Below, piece after piece: positions 26,058 through 33,389 of a stretch of DNA of 64,000 nt. The number at the start of each line of letters is the position of its first letter. Position 1 is the stretch's first letter. Below the pieces are notes generated by a model. The model did not search any database, had not been told where the DNA came from, and saw only the letters and a list, made by a program, of their open reading frames with translations. Made by a program: the position numbers and the translations under genes. This stretch comes from Clostridia bacterium (lineage in GTDB: Bacteria > Bacillota > Clostridia > Christensenellales > Aristaeellaceae), in contig JAFUDS010000024.1 in assembly GCA_017464305.1 (NCBI GenBank), forward strand, positions 62,001 through 126,000, written 5' to 3'.

Positions 26058-26101
26058 GGATGGCCTTTCGCTCCAATGGAAAATGGAACAAAAGGCCGTC
26101 C
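26058..26101. repeat. REP-like imperfect inverted repeat, copy 2
   Basis: An 18-bp inverted repeat with three mismatches (GGATGGCCTTT ... AAAGGCCGTCC), followed by CGCTGTTTCA. The arrangement matches copy 1 at 23544-23594, including the trailing CTGTTTCA, but the arm sequences differ while keeping pairing. It probably also serves as the terminator of the 810-residue gene. Confidence 0.65.
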
Positions 26102-26108
26102 CGCTGTT

Positions 26109-26735
26109 TCACTGTTTTAAAAGAAAGCTGTTAATTGCTTCGGCCAAAGCGGCTGGTGCGTCTATATTCACTTCGTGCCCAGAATCCGGTATCTCCAGAA
26201 AACTGGCGCCCTGAATCGCCTCTGCCATGCGAATGGAAGCTTTTATATTCGCTTGATCTTTCTTTCCACAAATGACCTTTACCGGACAATTGATTTCTCT
26301 TAATGCCGATGTATAGTCGAAATGCATCATCGATCTTGATAGATTGATAAACTGCTGCTTAGTCAAGCCTGTACTAATAAAATTCGATGCCGGTAACAGT
26401 TTGAAAACCATGTTTTGTATTCTTAACAGCACGCCTGGGCTCTTATACTGCGTGGCAATAAAGATTGCAGAACGAACTCTTTCCTTATGTTCAATGACAT
26501 ATTTCAGAGCGATCATCCCGCCAATAGATAGCCCGCAAAGGTCGAGGGGGCCTTCTAATGAATCACATTCCCTTTCGAAATTGTGGTATAAGCTCTCAAA
26601 AGTACAATCCTGATTCTTTTCCAGGTTATAAAGCTCAGGAATGTATATATCCTCAGCCGCCTTGATCCTGTTGGCAACTTCATGCCAGCTCGAAGCGGTT
26701 TGTCCCATTCCATGTATTAGAACAAGGCAACTCAT
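26109..26735 (-). CDS. Alpha/beta hydrolase
   Basis: A 208-residue single-domain hydrolase. It opens MSCLVLIHGMGQTASSWHEV (HG oxyanion motif), carries the nucleophile elbow GLSIGG, an acidic residue in CGKKDQAN and the catalytic His in DSGHEVNIDAP. The start at 26735 is preferred (GAGAGAGGA 8 bases upstream) over a GTG eight codons earlier. It is small and cytosolic. Base composition is more AT-rich than the genes to its left, marking the start of the accessory island. Substrate unknown; esterase or C-C hydrolase of the MhpC type are options. Confidence 0.85.
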   Translation of the reverse strand: MSCLVLIHGMGQTASSWHEVANRIKAAEDIYIPELYNLEKNQDCTFESLYHNFERECDSLEGPLDLCGLSIGGMIALKYVIEHKERVRSAIFIATQYKSPGVLLRIQNMVFKLLPASNFISTGLTKQQFINLSRSMMHFDYTSALREINCPVKVICGKKDQANIKASIRMAEAIQGASFLEIPDSGHEVNIDAPAALAEAINSFLLKQ

Positions 26736-26775
26736 ATTTAATGATCCTCTCTCTTTCACGAATGCAGTTCAAATT

Positions 26776-26820
26776 TTATTTCCCCAGAATTCGACTTTTT
26801 CTTCAATTCTGGGGAAATAA
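26776..26820. repeat. Inverted repeat CCCCAGAATT family, copy 1 (downstream of the AAA ATPase)
   Basis: A perfect 16-bp palindrome (arms 26776-26791 and 26805-26820) with a T-rich 13-base loop. The same arm sequence TTTCCCCAGAATT occurs twice more upstream of the same gene. It ends one base before the ATPase stop codon region, so it can also act as a terminator. Confidence 0.85.
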
Positions 26821-26821
26821 A

Positions 26822-28252
26822 TCAGTTATCCATAAACAAATCGTCCAGGGTAACTGTCTGAGTAAATATCCCAGCATATTCATTTTTCTTCAGCCCGAAG
26901 GTGGAAATAAGCGTTTGATATATAGCTGAGCGCGGAGAGATATGCTCCCGCAAAATATCCTGCCGCGCAAGCAATTCACGATAATAGGATTTGTTGACGC
27001 TAAACTCGTTACTGTAGAATTTGATTTCACAGACATTAACCACATGATCTTCCCGATCAATGATCAAATCCACCTGTGTGTTTTCCTCCTCCCCCCGCAA
27101 AACCCACGCGGACTGGTTGGAATGCACTCCGCTGATTCCCAGTGCCCGCTTAATCTGCGGAATATGAAGGAAACACACATTTTCAAACGCAAGCCCTCTC
27201 CAGGTGACCACAGCCTGCCCTGCCTGCTGATGCGTCCAAAAATGTTCATCCATTCGGACTTGGTTTTGCACAAAGTGAAGATAGAATAAACAGAACGGAT
27301 CCACCAATTTGTAGCTCGCGTCCCGCTTTCCCTGGCCAAATGGAACATATCGCTCAACAAAATCACTGCCAACCAGCGCCTTCAAGCAAGCGGTCAGCGT
27401 TTTTCCGCTGATCCCCATCATCTCGCTAATTTCTTTCCGGGTATATCCACCCCGCCTCCGATAGAGTAGGGAGATGATACTTTTCATCATATCTGGGTTT
27501 GTAAAAATGGAGTTAAACAGCCGATCGTATTCATCCCGAAGCCGTGCATCCCGCTCGAAAAACTGGCGATCAATATTCTGAGCGAGACTCAGCCGTTCAT
27601 CCAAAGCATCCAGATAGTACGGGATTCCGCCAAAGATCATATAGCACTCCGCGATCTCATACCGTGTAAAGCGGACTTCATTGCTTCGCAGGAATGCTTC
27701 ACACTCATGCAGGGAAAAGGGCTTCAGATGAATTTCACAGGTAACGCGATTATAAAGTCCCCCATGATTATTGATCAGCTTATCCAAAATCCATGAACTG
27801 GCACTGCCGCAAACCACCAGCATCACATTTTTTCGAAGACACGCCCATCCATTCCAAAAAGCCTCCAGGGCTGTAATGAACCCGGACCGTGGCGTATCCA
27901 TCCAGGGGAGCTCGTCAATGAATATCACTTGCCGCTCGCTTGAATCTTTTTGTGTTAACAATTCCTCCAACGCATAGAAGGCTTCCATCCAGTTTTCCGG
28001 TTTGTTGCGTTCCTTCAGCCCATATTGCACCAGAGAGTGATAAAAATGATCCAGCTGCCGTTCCATCGCTCCTTGCTTTTTCCCATCCACTGGGGATAAT
28101 CCTGCATGATGGAACGCAAACTGATTGTCAAAGGTTTCTGCCACCAGCGTCGTCTTGCCTACCCGCCTGCGCCCATAGATAGCAACGAACTCCGCTTTCG
28201 CCCGGCGATATCGGCGCAATAGCTCCTCCTGTTCCTGTTTTCTGCCAATCAT
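26822..28252 (-). CDS. AAA ATPase with winged helix and PD-(D/E)xK-like tail (archaeal-type ATPase/DUF234)
   Basis: A 476-residue protein. Walker A is YGRRRVGKTT (residues 26-35), Walker B is VIFIDELPWMDT, and a sensor GSASSW follows. A winged-helix segment near residues 255-310 has GGYTRKEISEMMGISGKTLT. The C-terminal DUF234-type region has QVDLIID then VNVCEIKFY, a D...ExK pattern like that of PD-(D/E)xK nucleases. These ATPases are widespread in gut bacteria and archaea; their function is unsettled, with links to mobile or defence loci. It begins at 28252 and is bracketed by three copies of one inverted repeat, which the winged helix may bind. Composition is AT-rich, consistent with transfer. 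Confidence 0.88.
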   Translation of the reverse strand: MIGRKQEQEELLRRYRRAKAEFVAIYGRRRVGKTTLVAETFDNQFAFHHAGLSPVDGKKQGAMERQLDHFYHSLVQYGLKERNKPENWMEAFYALEELLTQKDSSERQVIFIDELPWMDTPRSGFITALEAFWNGWACLRKNVMLVVCGSASSWILDKLINNHGGLYNRVTCEIHLKPFSLHECEAFLRSNEVRFTRYEIAECYMIFGGIPYYLDALDERLSLAQNIDRQFFERDARLRDEYDRLFNSIFTNPDMMKSIISLLYRRRGGYTRKEISEMMGISGKTLTACLKALVGSDFVERYVPFGQGKRDASYKLVDPFCLFYLHFVQNQVRMDEHFWTHQQAGQAVVTWRGLAFENVCFLHIPQIKRALGISGVHSNQSAWVLRGEEENTQVDLIIDREDHVVNVCEIKFYSNEFSVNKSYYRELLARQDILREHISPRSAIYQTLISTFGLKKNEYAGIFTQTVTLDDLFMDN

Positions 28253-28269
28253 GCTGGTTTCCTCCTTTT

Positions 28270-28310
28270 ATTTCCCCAGAATTTCACATTTTTCTTAATT
28301 CTGGGGAAAT
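28270..28310. repeat. Inverted repeat CCCCAGAATT family, copy 2
   Basis: Perfect 14-bp arms (28270-28283 and 28297-28310) with a 13-base T-rich loop, 18 bases upstream of the AAA ATPase start codon. It would overlap the leader or promoter of that gene, so it is a candidate operator. Confidence 0.85.
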
Positions 28311-28355
28311 TAACGGGATTATTCTACCTCAATCAATGATGATCGTCAATTAAAA

Positions 28356-28390
28356 TCCCCAGAATTTGATTTTTCCCTTAATTCTGGGGA
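28356..28390. repeat. Inverted repeat CCCCAGAATT family, copy 3
   Basis: Eleven-bp arms (28356-28366 and 28380-28390, TCCCCAGAATT / AATTCTGGGGA) with a T-rich loop as in the other copies. It lies 45 bases beyond copy 2, between the ATPase gene and the hipBA promoter. Confidence 0.8.
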
Positions 28391-28440
28391 AATAAGCGCT
28401 GGTGTTTACGTGAGAATTACAAATCTAATGAAAAACAGCC

Positions 28441-28469
28441 TTGTCAGGAAATGAAGAATATGTTAATAT
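28441..28469 (+). promoter_or_regulatory. Candidate hipBA promoter
   Basis: TTGTCA (28441-28446), 17-base spacer, TAATAT (28464-28469). AT-rich inverted elements with TATCC and GATCC words lie between it and hipB and could be HipB sites, but no perfect operator was found. Confidence 0.55.
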
Positions 28470-28546
28470 CCACATCGGCTAATATTTTATCCATTATTGC
28501 TCTATTTAGCCAGTTATAGATAATATATGATCCACTGGAGAGAAAT

Positions 28547-28819
28547 ATGAATTACATTTGGGAAACGCCGGAGGAAATCAATCGAGGGATCGCGGAACGG
28601 CTGCGTAGAATTCGGAAACGACAGGGATGGTCCCAACAGAAGCTGAGCGAAAAAAGCAATGTCAGCTACGGCAGCATTAAACGATTCGAGGAGTCTGGGC
28701 AGATATCGCTGATTTCATTGACGCGGCTGGCCGTGGCGCTGGGCTGCGTGGATCAGCTCAAGGAGCTTTTCCAGGATGTGCCCTATGGCAGCATTGAGGA
28801 GGTCCTTCGTGAAAGATAG
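28547..28819 (+). CDS. hipB: HipB-type antitoxin / XRE regulator
   Basis: A 90-residue protein with a single HTH_3 domain: IAERLRRIRKRQGWSQQKLS, then EKSNVSYGSIKRFEESG and LTRLAVALGCVDQLKELF. It is immediately followed by, and overlaps, the hipA gene, which is the standard toxin-antitoxin arrangement. HipB normally binds HipA and represses the operon. GAGAG precedes the ATG. Length is normal for the family. Confidence 0.93.
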   Translation: MNYIWETPEEINRGIAERLRRIRKRQGWSQQKLSEKSNVSYGSIKRFEESGQISLISLTRLAVALGCVDQLKELFQDVPYGSIEEVLRER

Positions 28820-29924
28820 AAAAACAGAGGTGTTCTTATCCAGCCGCTTGGTAGGCTATTTGGCGGAAACGGCGGAGCATCGGGTTGCCTTTGCCTATGC
28901 CGAGCCCTGGCTGGAGAAAGGCTTCCCCATTAGTCCCTTTTCTCTCCCACTGGAGCCAAGGGTTTTTGTTCCTTCCTCTTGGACCTTCCGTGGTTTGTGG
29001 GGAGTGTTTGCGGATAGTCTGCCGGACGCTTGGGGACAATTGCTCGTAGATCGATTCATGATTTCCAAAGGCATATCTCTGGATACGATTACGCCACTGG
29101 ATCGTCTTTCTATTGTTGGAAAATCAGGAATGGGCGCTTTGGAGTATGTTCCCGCATGGGAAACGACCTCTGTGGCTGACTTAAACGATCTGGATCAATT
29201 GGCCCAAGACTGTAACGCTGTGCTCAACCATGAAAACATATCTGATCTTGATTCGCTCTTTCACGCGGCGGGCAGCAGCGGCGGCGCAAGACCGAAAGTG
29301 ATGACGGAGGATTGGATCATCAAATTTCCAGCCTCCAAAGATCAGACAAATGTCGGGAAGATGGAAAAAGAATATATGGATTGTGCGACGGTGTGCGGAA
29401 TTGACGTGCCGGAAACCACACTGTTTCCTTCTCGACTCTGTGAAGGTTATTTTGGTATCCGGCGATTTGACAGAAAAGAAGGAAGAAAGCTGCATATGCT
29501 GTCGGCCGCGGCCATCTTAGAAGCAGATTGGAGAACCGCTTCCCTGGATTATCATTCGCTCTTGAAGCTGGCTAATATTCTATCGAGAGGGCGAAAAGAG
29601 GAGGTAGAGCAGTTATATCGCAGGATGTGTTTCAATGTATTTGCGCATAACCGAGACGACCATTTGAAAAACTTTACCTGGATATATGACGAAGACCAGG
29701 ACTTTTGGCGTCCGTCCCCGGCCTATGATCTCACCTGGAGTACAACCTACTTTGGAGAACATACGCTTACCATCAACGGAAATGGTCGAGATCCTGGAAT
29801 AGATGAATTGGTAGCAGTTGGAAAGCAGGCAGGTTTGAACGTGAAAAGATGTCGCGAGATCGCTCGGGAGATTCAGGAAATAACAATGCCTTTGGAGATA
29901 AAATACAGGAATATTCGATCTTGA
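28809..29924 (+). CDS. hipA: HipA-type Ser/Thr kinase toxin
   Basis: A 371-residue HipA-family kinase beginning at a GTG (28809) inside the end of hipB (11-base overlap). The N-terminal domain has FLSSRLVGYLAETAEHRVAF and WGVFADSLPDAWGQLL. The kinase has SSGGARPKV (P-loop-like), KFPASKD, the catalytic HNRDDHLKNF and YDLTWS in the DFG-like position. All key residues look intact. Classical HipA phosphorylates glutamyl-tRNA synthetase and causes growth arrest or persistence; targets vary between subfamilies. It ends the low-GC segment before a GC hairpin at 30018. Confidence 0.92.
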   Translation: MKDRKTEVFLSSRLVGYLAETAEHRVAFAYAEPWLEKGFPISPFSLPLEPRVFVPSSWTFRGLWGVFADSLPDAWGQLLVDRFMISKGISLDTITPLDRLSIVGKSGMGALEYVPAWETTSVADLNDLDQLAQDCNAVLNHENISDLDSLFHAAGSSGGARPKVMTEDWIIKFPASKDQTNVGKMEKEYMDCATVCGIDVPETTLFPSRLCEGYFGIRRFDRKEGRKLHMLSAAAILEADWRTASLDYHSLLKLANILSRGRKEEVEQLYRRMCFNVFAHNRDDHLKNFTWIYDEDQDFWRPSPAYDLTWSTTYFGEHTLTINGNGRDPGIDELVAVGKQAGLNVKRCREIAREIQEITMPLEIKYRNIRS

Positions 29925-30017
29925 ATGAGTCTTGATTCCCCATCAGCTGCAGGTAGAAAGCAACGCGGTTACAGTCAACGATAGATGGCTACCCGCATAA
30001 GCGGATCAGTTGATAAA

Positions 30018-30040
30018 GCTCCCCCGCGGAGCGGGGGAGC
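30018..30040. repeat. GC hairpin of the CTCCCCCGC family, solitary copy
   Basis: Perfect 10-bp stem GCTCCCCCGC / GCGGGGGAGC with a GGA loop, identical in core to the hairpins at 13.4 and 18.5 kb. It lies between the convergent hipA and MFS genes. No gene-tail copy was recognised beside it. Confidence 0.8.
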
Positions 30041-30127
30041 GAGAGAGCTTGAGTGAATCACCGAAGGGGAGTAGGATGCATCTGCCCAGATTGATCAATC
30101 AGCGTTGCCCTTCCGATATGATTGCGA

Positions 30128-31408
30128 TTAACCCTCCGTGTATTGATACTGTTTCAGCTTCTGACCTGACACAAGGCATAAAACAATCCCGGCTACGCCA
30201 AGGATAAACATCATCAGCGCCGCACCAGAGCCTTTGCCGCTGCCGAACAGCAGAGTTAGCCATTCCGTTGTCACGTTTCTTTCCATAAATGGCTCACAGA
30301 CATGATCAACCAAGAATCCGCCTAAGGCCAACCCAATTGGAATCGTGAAGAATTGTAGCGTATTCCGACACGCATAAACTCTTCCCTGAAGGTGAATCGG
30401 AACGGAATTGCGCATAATGACATTTTCGTTTGCGCTCATCACGGGAACAAGTACCCATCCGATCACCTGTCCAACGCACCAAATGATGGGGTTTCGGGAA
30501 AAAGCCAGCAGAAAGTTTTCTATTCCCAAGGAAAACAGCATCGTCAGATAGATCATTCTCACTCTGTCCTTCGGTTTGGGCATAACGGATACAATGAGGC
30601 TGCCGAGCACCATGGCCAGGCCTGAACAGGAGGTGACGATACCCAATGTGCTGTTTCCACTCATTGGAATAACCATGGCGGGAAGCACCGCGTCGAAGGC
30701 GGAGGCAATCAGATTGACGCCAGACATAAACAGAATAACATACAGAACCAATGGATTTTTCCGCAGAAAACTTAAGCCCTCCTTCGCAAGCCGAATTACA
30801 TTTTCTTCTGCCTCGTTTTGCGATGGAATTTCTGGCAGCCGAATGAACACCATCAAGGACAGGAACGCAACAGCGAAAGTGAGCAGATCCACCGCTATCA
30901 CCGCGTCCAAGCCTGCCAACCCATAGAGTGCGGAGGCAATCAGCGGGTTGCCAATGGAAATCAATGACCGGGACAGCGACTGTAGGCCACTCGTTTTCTG
31001 ATAATATTCTTTGGGGACGATGAGCGTGTATGTTACCTCGGAAGCAGGCTGCTGAACGGTATTCATCAGTCCAGAAAAAGCATTGATCGCGTATAGATGC
31101 CATATTGCCAGGCGATCTGTCCGATACAGGAAAAAAACCAGCAAGGTTGTCAGCGCCGCCAGAGCGTCGCACACCAGCATCGTCTTCTTTTTATCAAATC
31201 GATCGCTGATGGCTCCAGCAAAAATGCTCATGATCACATAGGGTGCATAGGTACAGATCGTCAGCGCAGCGGTGCTGAGCGCCGAGCCCGTTTTTTCGAA
31301 TAGCCACAGCGTCAATGCGAAGCTGGTCATAGCGCTTCCCAACTGGGATAAGCTCTGCGTGCTCCAAAGGATGTAGAAATCTCTGAGATGATTTGTCTTT
31401 GTTTTCAT
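30128..31408 (-). CDS. MFS exporter, macrolide-efflux (MefA-like) branch
   Basis: A 426-residue, twelve-helix major facilitator protein. The order fits Mef-type drug exporters: FYILWSTQSLSQLGSAMTSF, then SDRFDKKKTMLVCD (the loop 2-3 motif), a central linker near residues 190-215 and a repeated second half with ANENVIMRNSVPIHLQGRVY. The start at 31408 has AAGGAG, which lies inside a predicted hairpin. The upstream leader encodes a 12-residue peptide and alternative stem-loops, so expression is probably induced by a ribosome-targeting drug. Substrate is inferred from family and regulation only. Confidence 0.9.
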   Translation of the reverse strand: MKTKTNHLRDFYILWSTQSLSQLGSAMTSFALTLWLFEKTGSALSTAALTICTYAPYVIMSIFAGAISDRFDKKKTMLVCDALAALTTLLVFFLYRTDRLAIWHLYAINAFSGLMNTVQQPASEVTYTLIVPKEYYQKTSGLQSLSRSLISIGNPLIASALYGLAGLDAVIAVDLLTFAVAFLSLMVFIRLPEIPSQNEAEENVIRLAKEGLSFLRKNPLVLYVILFMSGVNLIASAFDAVLPAMVIPMSGNSTLGIVTSCSGLAMVLGSLIVSVMPKPKDRVRMIYLTMLFSLGIENFLLAFSRNPIIWCVGQVIGWVLVPVMSANENVIMRNSVPIHLQGRVYACRNTLQFFTIPIGLALGGFLVDHVCEPFMERNVTTEWLTLLFGSGKGSGAALMMFILGVAGIVLCLVSGQKLKQYQYTEG

Positions 31409-31411
31409 TGT

Positions 31412-31543
31412 CTTTGCTCCTTATCAATTTATTTCTTTGATGAACGAGCAAAGCCTGAGGAATGAGCAATTCCTCCATACAGATTCCTCAGACTCTGCAT
31501 GGAGCGGATACAATGATGAGAAGCACCTGTGTTCCCTCCTTTC
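31412..31543 (-). promoter_or_regulatory. Translational attenuator upstream of the MFS exporter
   Basis: On the minus strand a strong ribosome site (GAAAGGAGGG) begins the leader peptide. Its stop codon lies inside arm 1 (CTGAGGAAT, plus-strand 31483-31491). Arm 2 (GAGGAAT, 31469-31475) and arm 1 both pair with arm 3 (31455-31463), so they compete. A further 8-bp perfect pair, CTTTGCTC (31446-31453) with GAGCAAAG (31412-31419), covers the AAGGAG of the exporter gene. This is the layout of drug-induced attenuators of erm, mef and cat type. Confidence 0.75.
31488..31526 (-). CDS. Leader peptide MLLIIVSAPCRV
   Basis: Twelve codons starting with GTG at 31526, 9 bases after GAAAGGAGGG, and ending in a TGA that overlaps the first hairpin arm. 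It has the size and hydrophobic character of stalling leader peptides ahead of antibiotic resistance genes. No known stalling motif is recognised with certainty (IIVSAP is loosely like erm leader cores). Confidence 0.6.
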   Translation of the reverse strand: MLLIIVSAPCRV

Positions 31544-31689
31544 AATCTGTCAGCATTCTACCTGACATCAGTATCATCATAGCATAGAATCGCCTTTTCT
31601 TCTACTATAACATTTCCGTTTGAAGCTTTGTTAAAAATTCATCTTTGGTCATGTGAAATACTTTATACTCTTATTCCGCAGTTGCTGTA

Positions 31690-31718
31690 TTCCAAGCGTA
31701 AAGGATTTTGTGTATAAT
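31690..31718 (+). promoter_or_regulatory. Weak candidate promoter for the XRE membrane regulator
   Basis: TATAAT at 31713-31718 with a poor -35 (TTCCAA) 17 bases upstream. The 230 bases from here to the gene contain a small hairpin (ACCGCC GAA GGCGGT near 31764) and nothing else recognised. Confidence 0.4.
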
Positions 31719-31952
31719 GAAAGCAGCTTGAGAGTCTCAGTCAGAGCTACTGAATCGGCTGGGGAACGAGCTACCGCCGAAGGCGGTTTAGTTCAATCTG
31801 AATTATCGTTTCCGATACATTCGCAAACCAATAAAATCGGCAGTTGCAACCATCAGTTGCTGGATTTCCAGCTTCATTTGATAGCCTGCAATGGCCGGAT
31901 CGGGTAAACTGCGCTTGCCCGGAAGGGACAACATGAAGGAGGATTTACCAAG

Positions 31953-32933
31953 ATGATCTTTGCGGACAAGCTGATCGACCTTAGGAAAAAGAATGGATGG
32001 TCTCAGGAAGATCTGGCAGAAAAACTGAATGTCAGCCGGCAGGCTGTCTCCAAATGGGAGGGGGCTCAGTCCATTCCGGATATGGGAAGAATCATTCAGC
32101 TTTCAGATCTCTTTGGAGTCAGTACCGATTATCTTCTGAAGGATGAGCTGGAGGATACGGAACCAACGCAGGATACTGTTGCGGACAGTTTAACGCGCAT
32201 AATAGATTTGGAAGAAGCAAATGCCTTCCTGAAAACCAAAGAAGAGAATGCCCGTCGGGTAGCGATGGCCGTGATGCTTTGCATCCTTTCTCCAATTGCT
32301 TTAATCCTGTTGGGCGGTGCTCGGGAGAGCGGGCATCTCAATTGGTCAGATCACCTGATGAGCGGAGTCGGACTGATCGCACTCATGCTGATGATTATTC
32401 CGGCTGTTGCTATTTTTGTGATCAGCAATCTCCGGATATCCCGATTCGAATATCTAGAGAAGGAACCGATTGAAACGCTGTATGGTATCACTGGAATGGT
32501 CAGGGATCGGAAAGAGAAGTTTCAGCCTGTTCATACACGCTATCTGACGCTGGGAATCGTCCTTTGCTGTGCAGCAGTGATTCCGTTGTTTATCACGATT
32601 GCCTTCGGCCAGGAGGATCCCTTCTTAGGAACCATTGGCATCGCATTTATCCTCGTGCTGGCAGCAATTGGTGTTTTGCTGATCGTCCGCGTGTCCATCG
32701 TCTGGGGAAGCTATCAGATGCTTCTGGAGGAAGGAGAGTATTCCCGTGAAAGCAAGGAGTACAGCAGACGCTATGAATTCGTCACGAGTGCATTCTGGTG
32801 CTCGATTACAGCAGCGTATCTGGCATGGAGCTTTATCGGAAATAACTGGGATCGTTCATGGATTATATGGCCGATCGCCGGTGTGTCCTATGCTGCTGTT
32901 TATGGCATTACGAAAGCACTCAAAAAGCAATGA
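31953..32933 (+). CDS. XRE-family regulator with a membrane domain
   Basis: A 326-residue protein. Residues 1-65 form an XRE HTH (IDLRKKNGWSQEDLAEKLNV then SRQAVSKWEGAQSIPDMGRI and FGVSTDYLLKDE). After an acidic linker there are about six hydrophobic segments, including VAMAVMLCILSPIALILLGG and the pair around residues 205-250. Such HTH-membrane fusions are common in Clostridia and are thought to sense envelope or osmotic signals. AAGGAGG lies 10 bases before the ATG. It is adjacent to, and divergent from, the drug exporter, so it might regulate it, but no shared operator was identified. Confidence 0.9.
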   Translation: MIFADKLIDLRKKNGWSQEDLAEKLNVSRQAVSKWEGAQSIPDMGRIIQLSDLFGVSTDYLLKDELEDTEPTQDTVADSLTRIIDLEEANAFLKTKEENARRVAMAVMLCILSPIALILLGGARESGHLNWSDHLMSGVGLIALMLMIIPAVAIFVISNLRISRFEYLEKEPIETLYGITGMVRDRKEKFQPVHTRYLTLGIVLCCAAVIPLFITIAFGQEDPFLGTIGIAFILVLAAIGVLLIVRVSIVWGSYQMLLEEGEYSRESKEYSRRYEFVTSAFWCSITAAYLAWSFIGNNWDRSWIIWPIAGVSYAAVYGITKALKKQ

Positions 32934-32958
32934 TACAGACCGATTAACTCTTGTTTTT

Positions 32959-33345
32959 CCGTAATAGCGCTGTTATCGAAGCCCGCCCGCTGAAACTGGT
33001 GATCCACGTTGGTAGTCAACACAAAATAATCCTTGTCCTTGACCAAGGAGAGCAGCCGCTGATACACGGGCCTCGGTGCGTCCTGATACCGGTTGCACCA
33101 AATATTGCGGCTCCACCAAGCCCATTTGGTTTCCTCGTCCGGGAAAGGATAGAAGCCGCCGGTGTACATATTGGTGATTCCGTATTTCTTTTCAAAATCA
33201 CCGAACAGCCGATGGAACCTCTCACCCGAATAGGTCAGGTCAGCGGCGGTAGAAAGCCCAGCCCCCTCGCCAATGAGAATAGCATCCGCTTCCTGAAGGA
33301 TGTTTTTCAGTTTTTCAATCTTTGATCCATGATTTTTACCCTTAA
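32959..33345 (-). pseudogene. Remnant of a SirTM-like (class M) sirtuin gene
   Basis: In one minus-strand frame, from about 33345, the sequence reads KIEKLKNILQEADAILIGEG, AGLSTAADLTYSGERFHRLF, then MYTGGFYPFPDEETKWAWWS and VLTTNVDHQFQRAGFD. The GAGLSTAA and TTNVDHQF motifs mark an NAD-dependent sirtuin of the ADP-ribosylating SirTM group. There is no start codon with a ribosome site, and homology stops after AGFD, so the catalytic HG region and the zinc ribbon or C-terminal half are missing. About 130 of roughly 290 residues remain. No macrodomain or lipoyl-carrier partner is nearby. The gap 32934-33389 holds nothing else. Confidence 0.75.
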
Positions 33346-33389
33346 CAAATAGAATGTCAGCGTTGTCAATTCAGGCCGTTCATCGGGCA

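Noticed and set aside
26776..28390. The three CCCCAGAATT palindromes as terminal repeats of an insertion sequence
   Set aside because: No transposase, no target-site duplication seen, and two copies lie on the same side; kept only as operator or mobile-unit candidates.
31194..31478. A 94-codon minus-strand frame overlapping the start of the MFS gene
   Set aside because: Its start lies inside the attenuator hairpin, and the rest is out of frame with a clear MFS protein; the 12-codon leader with a strong ribosome site is the better reading.
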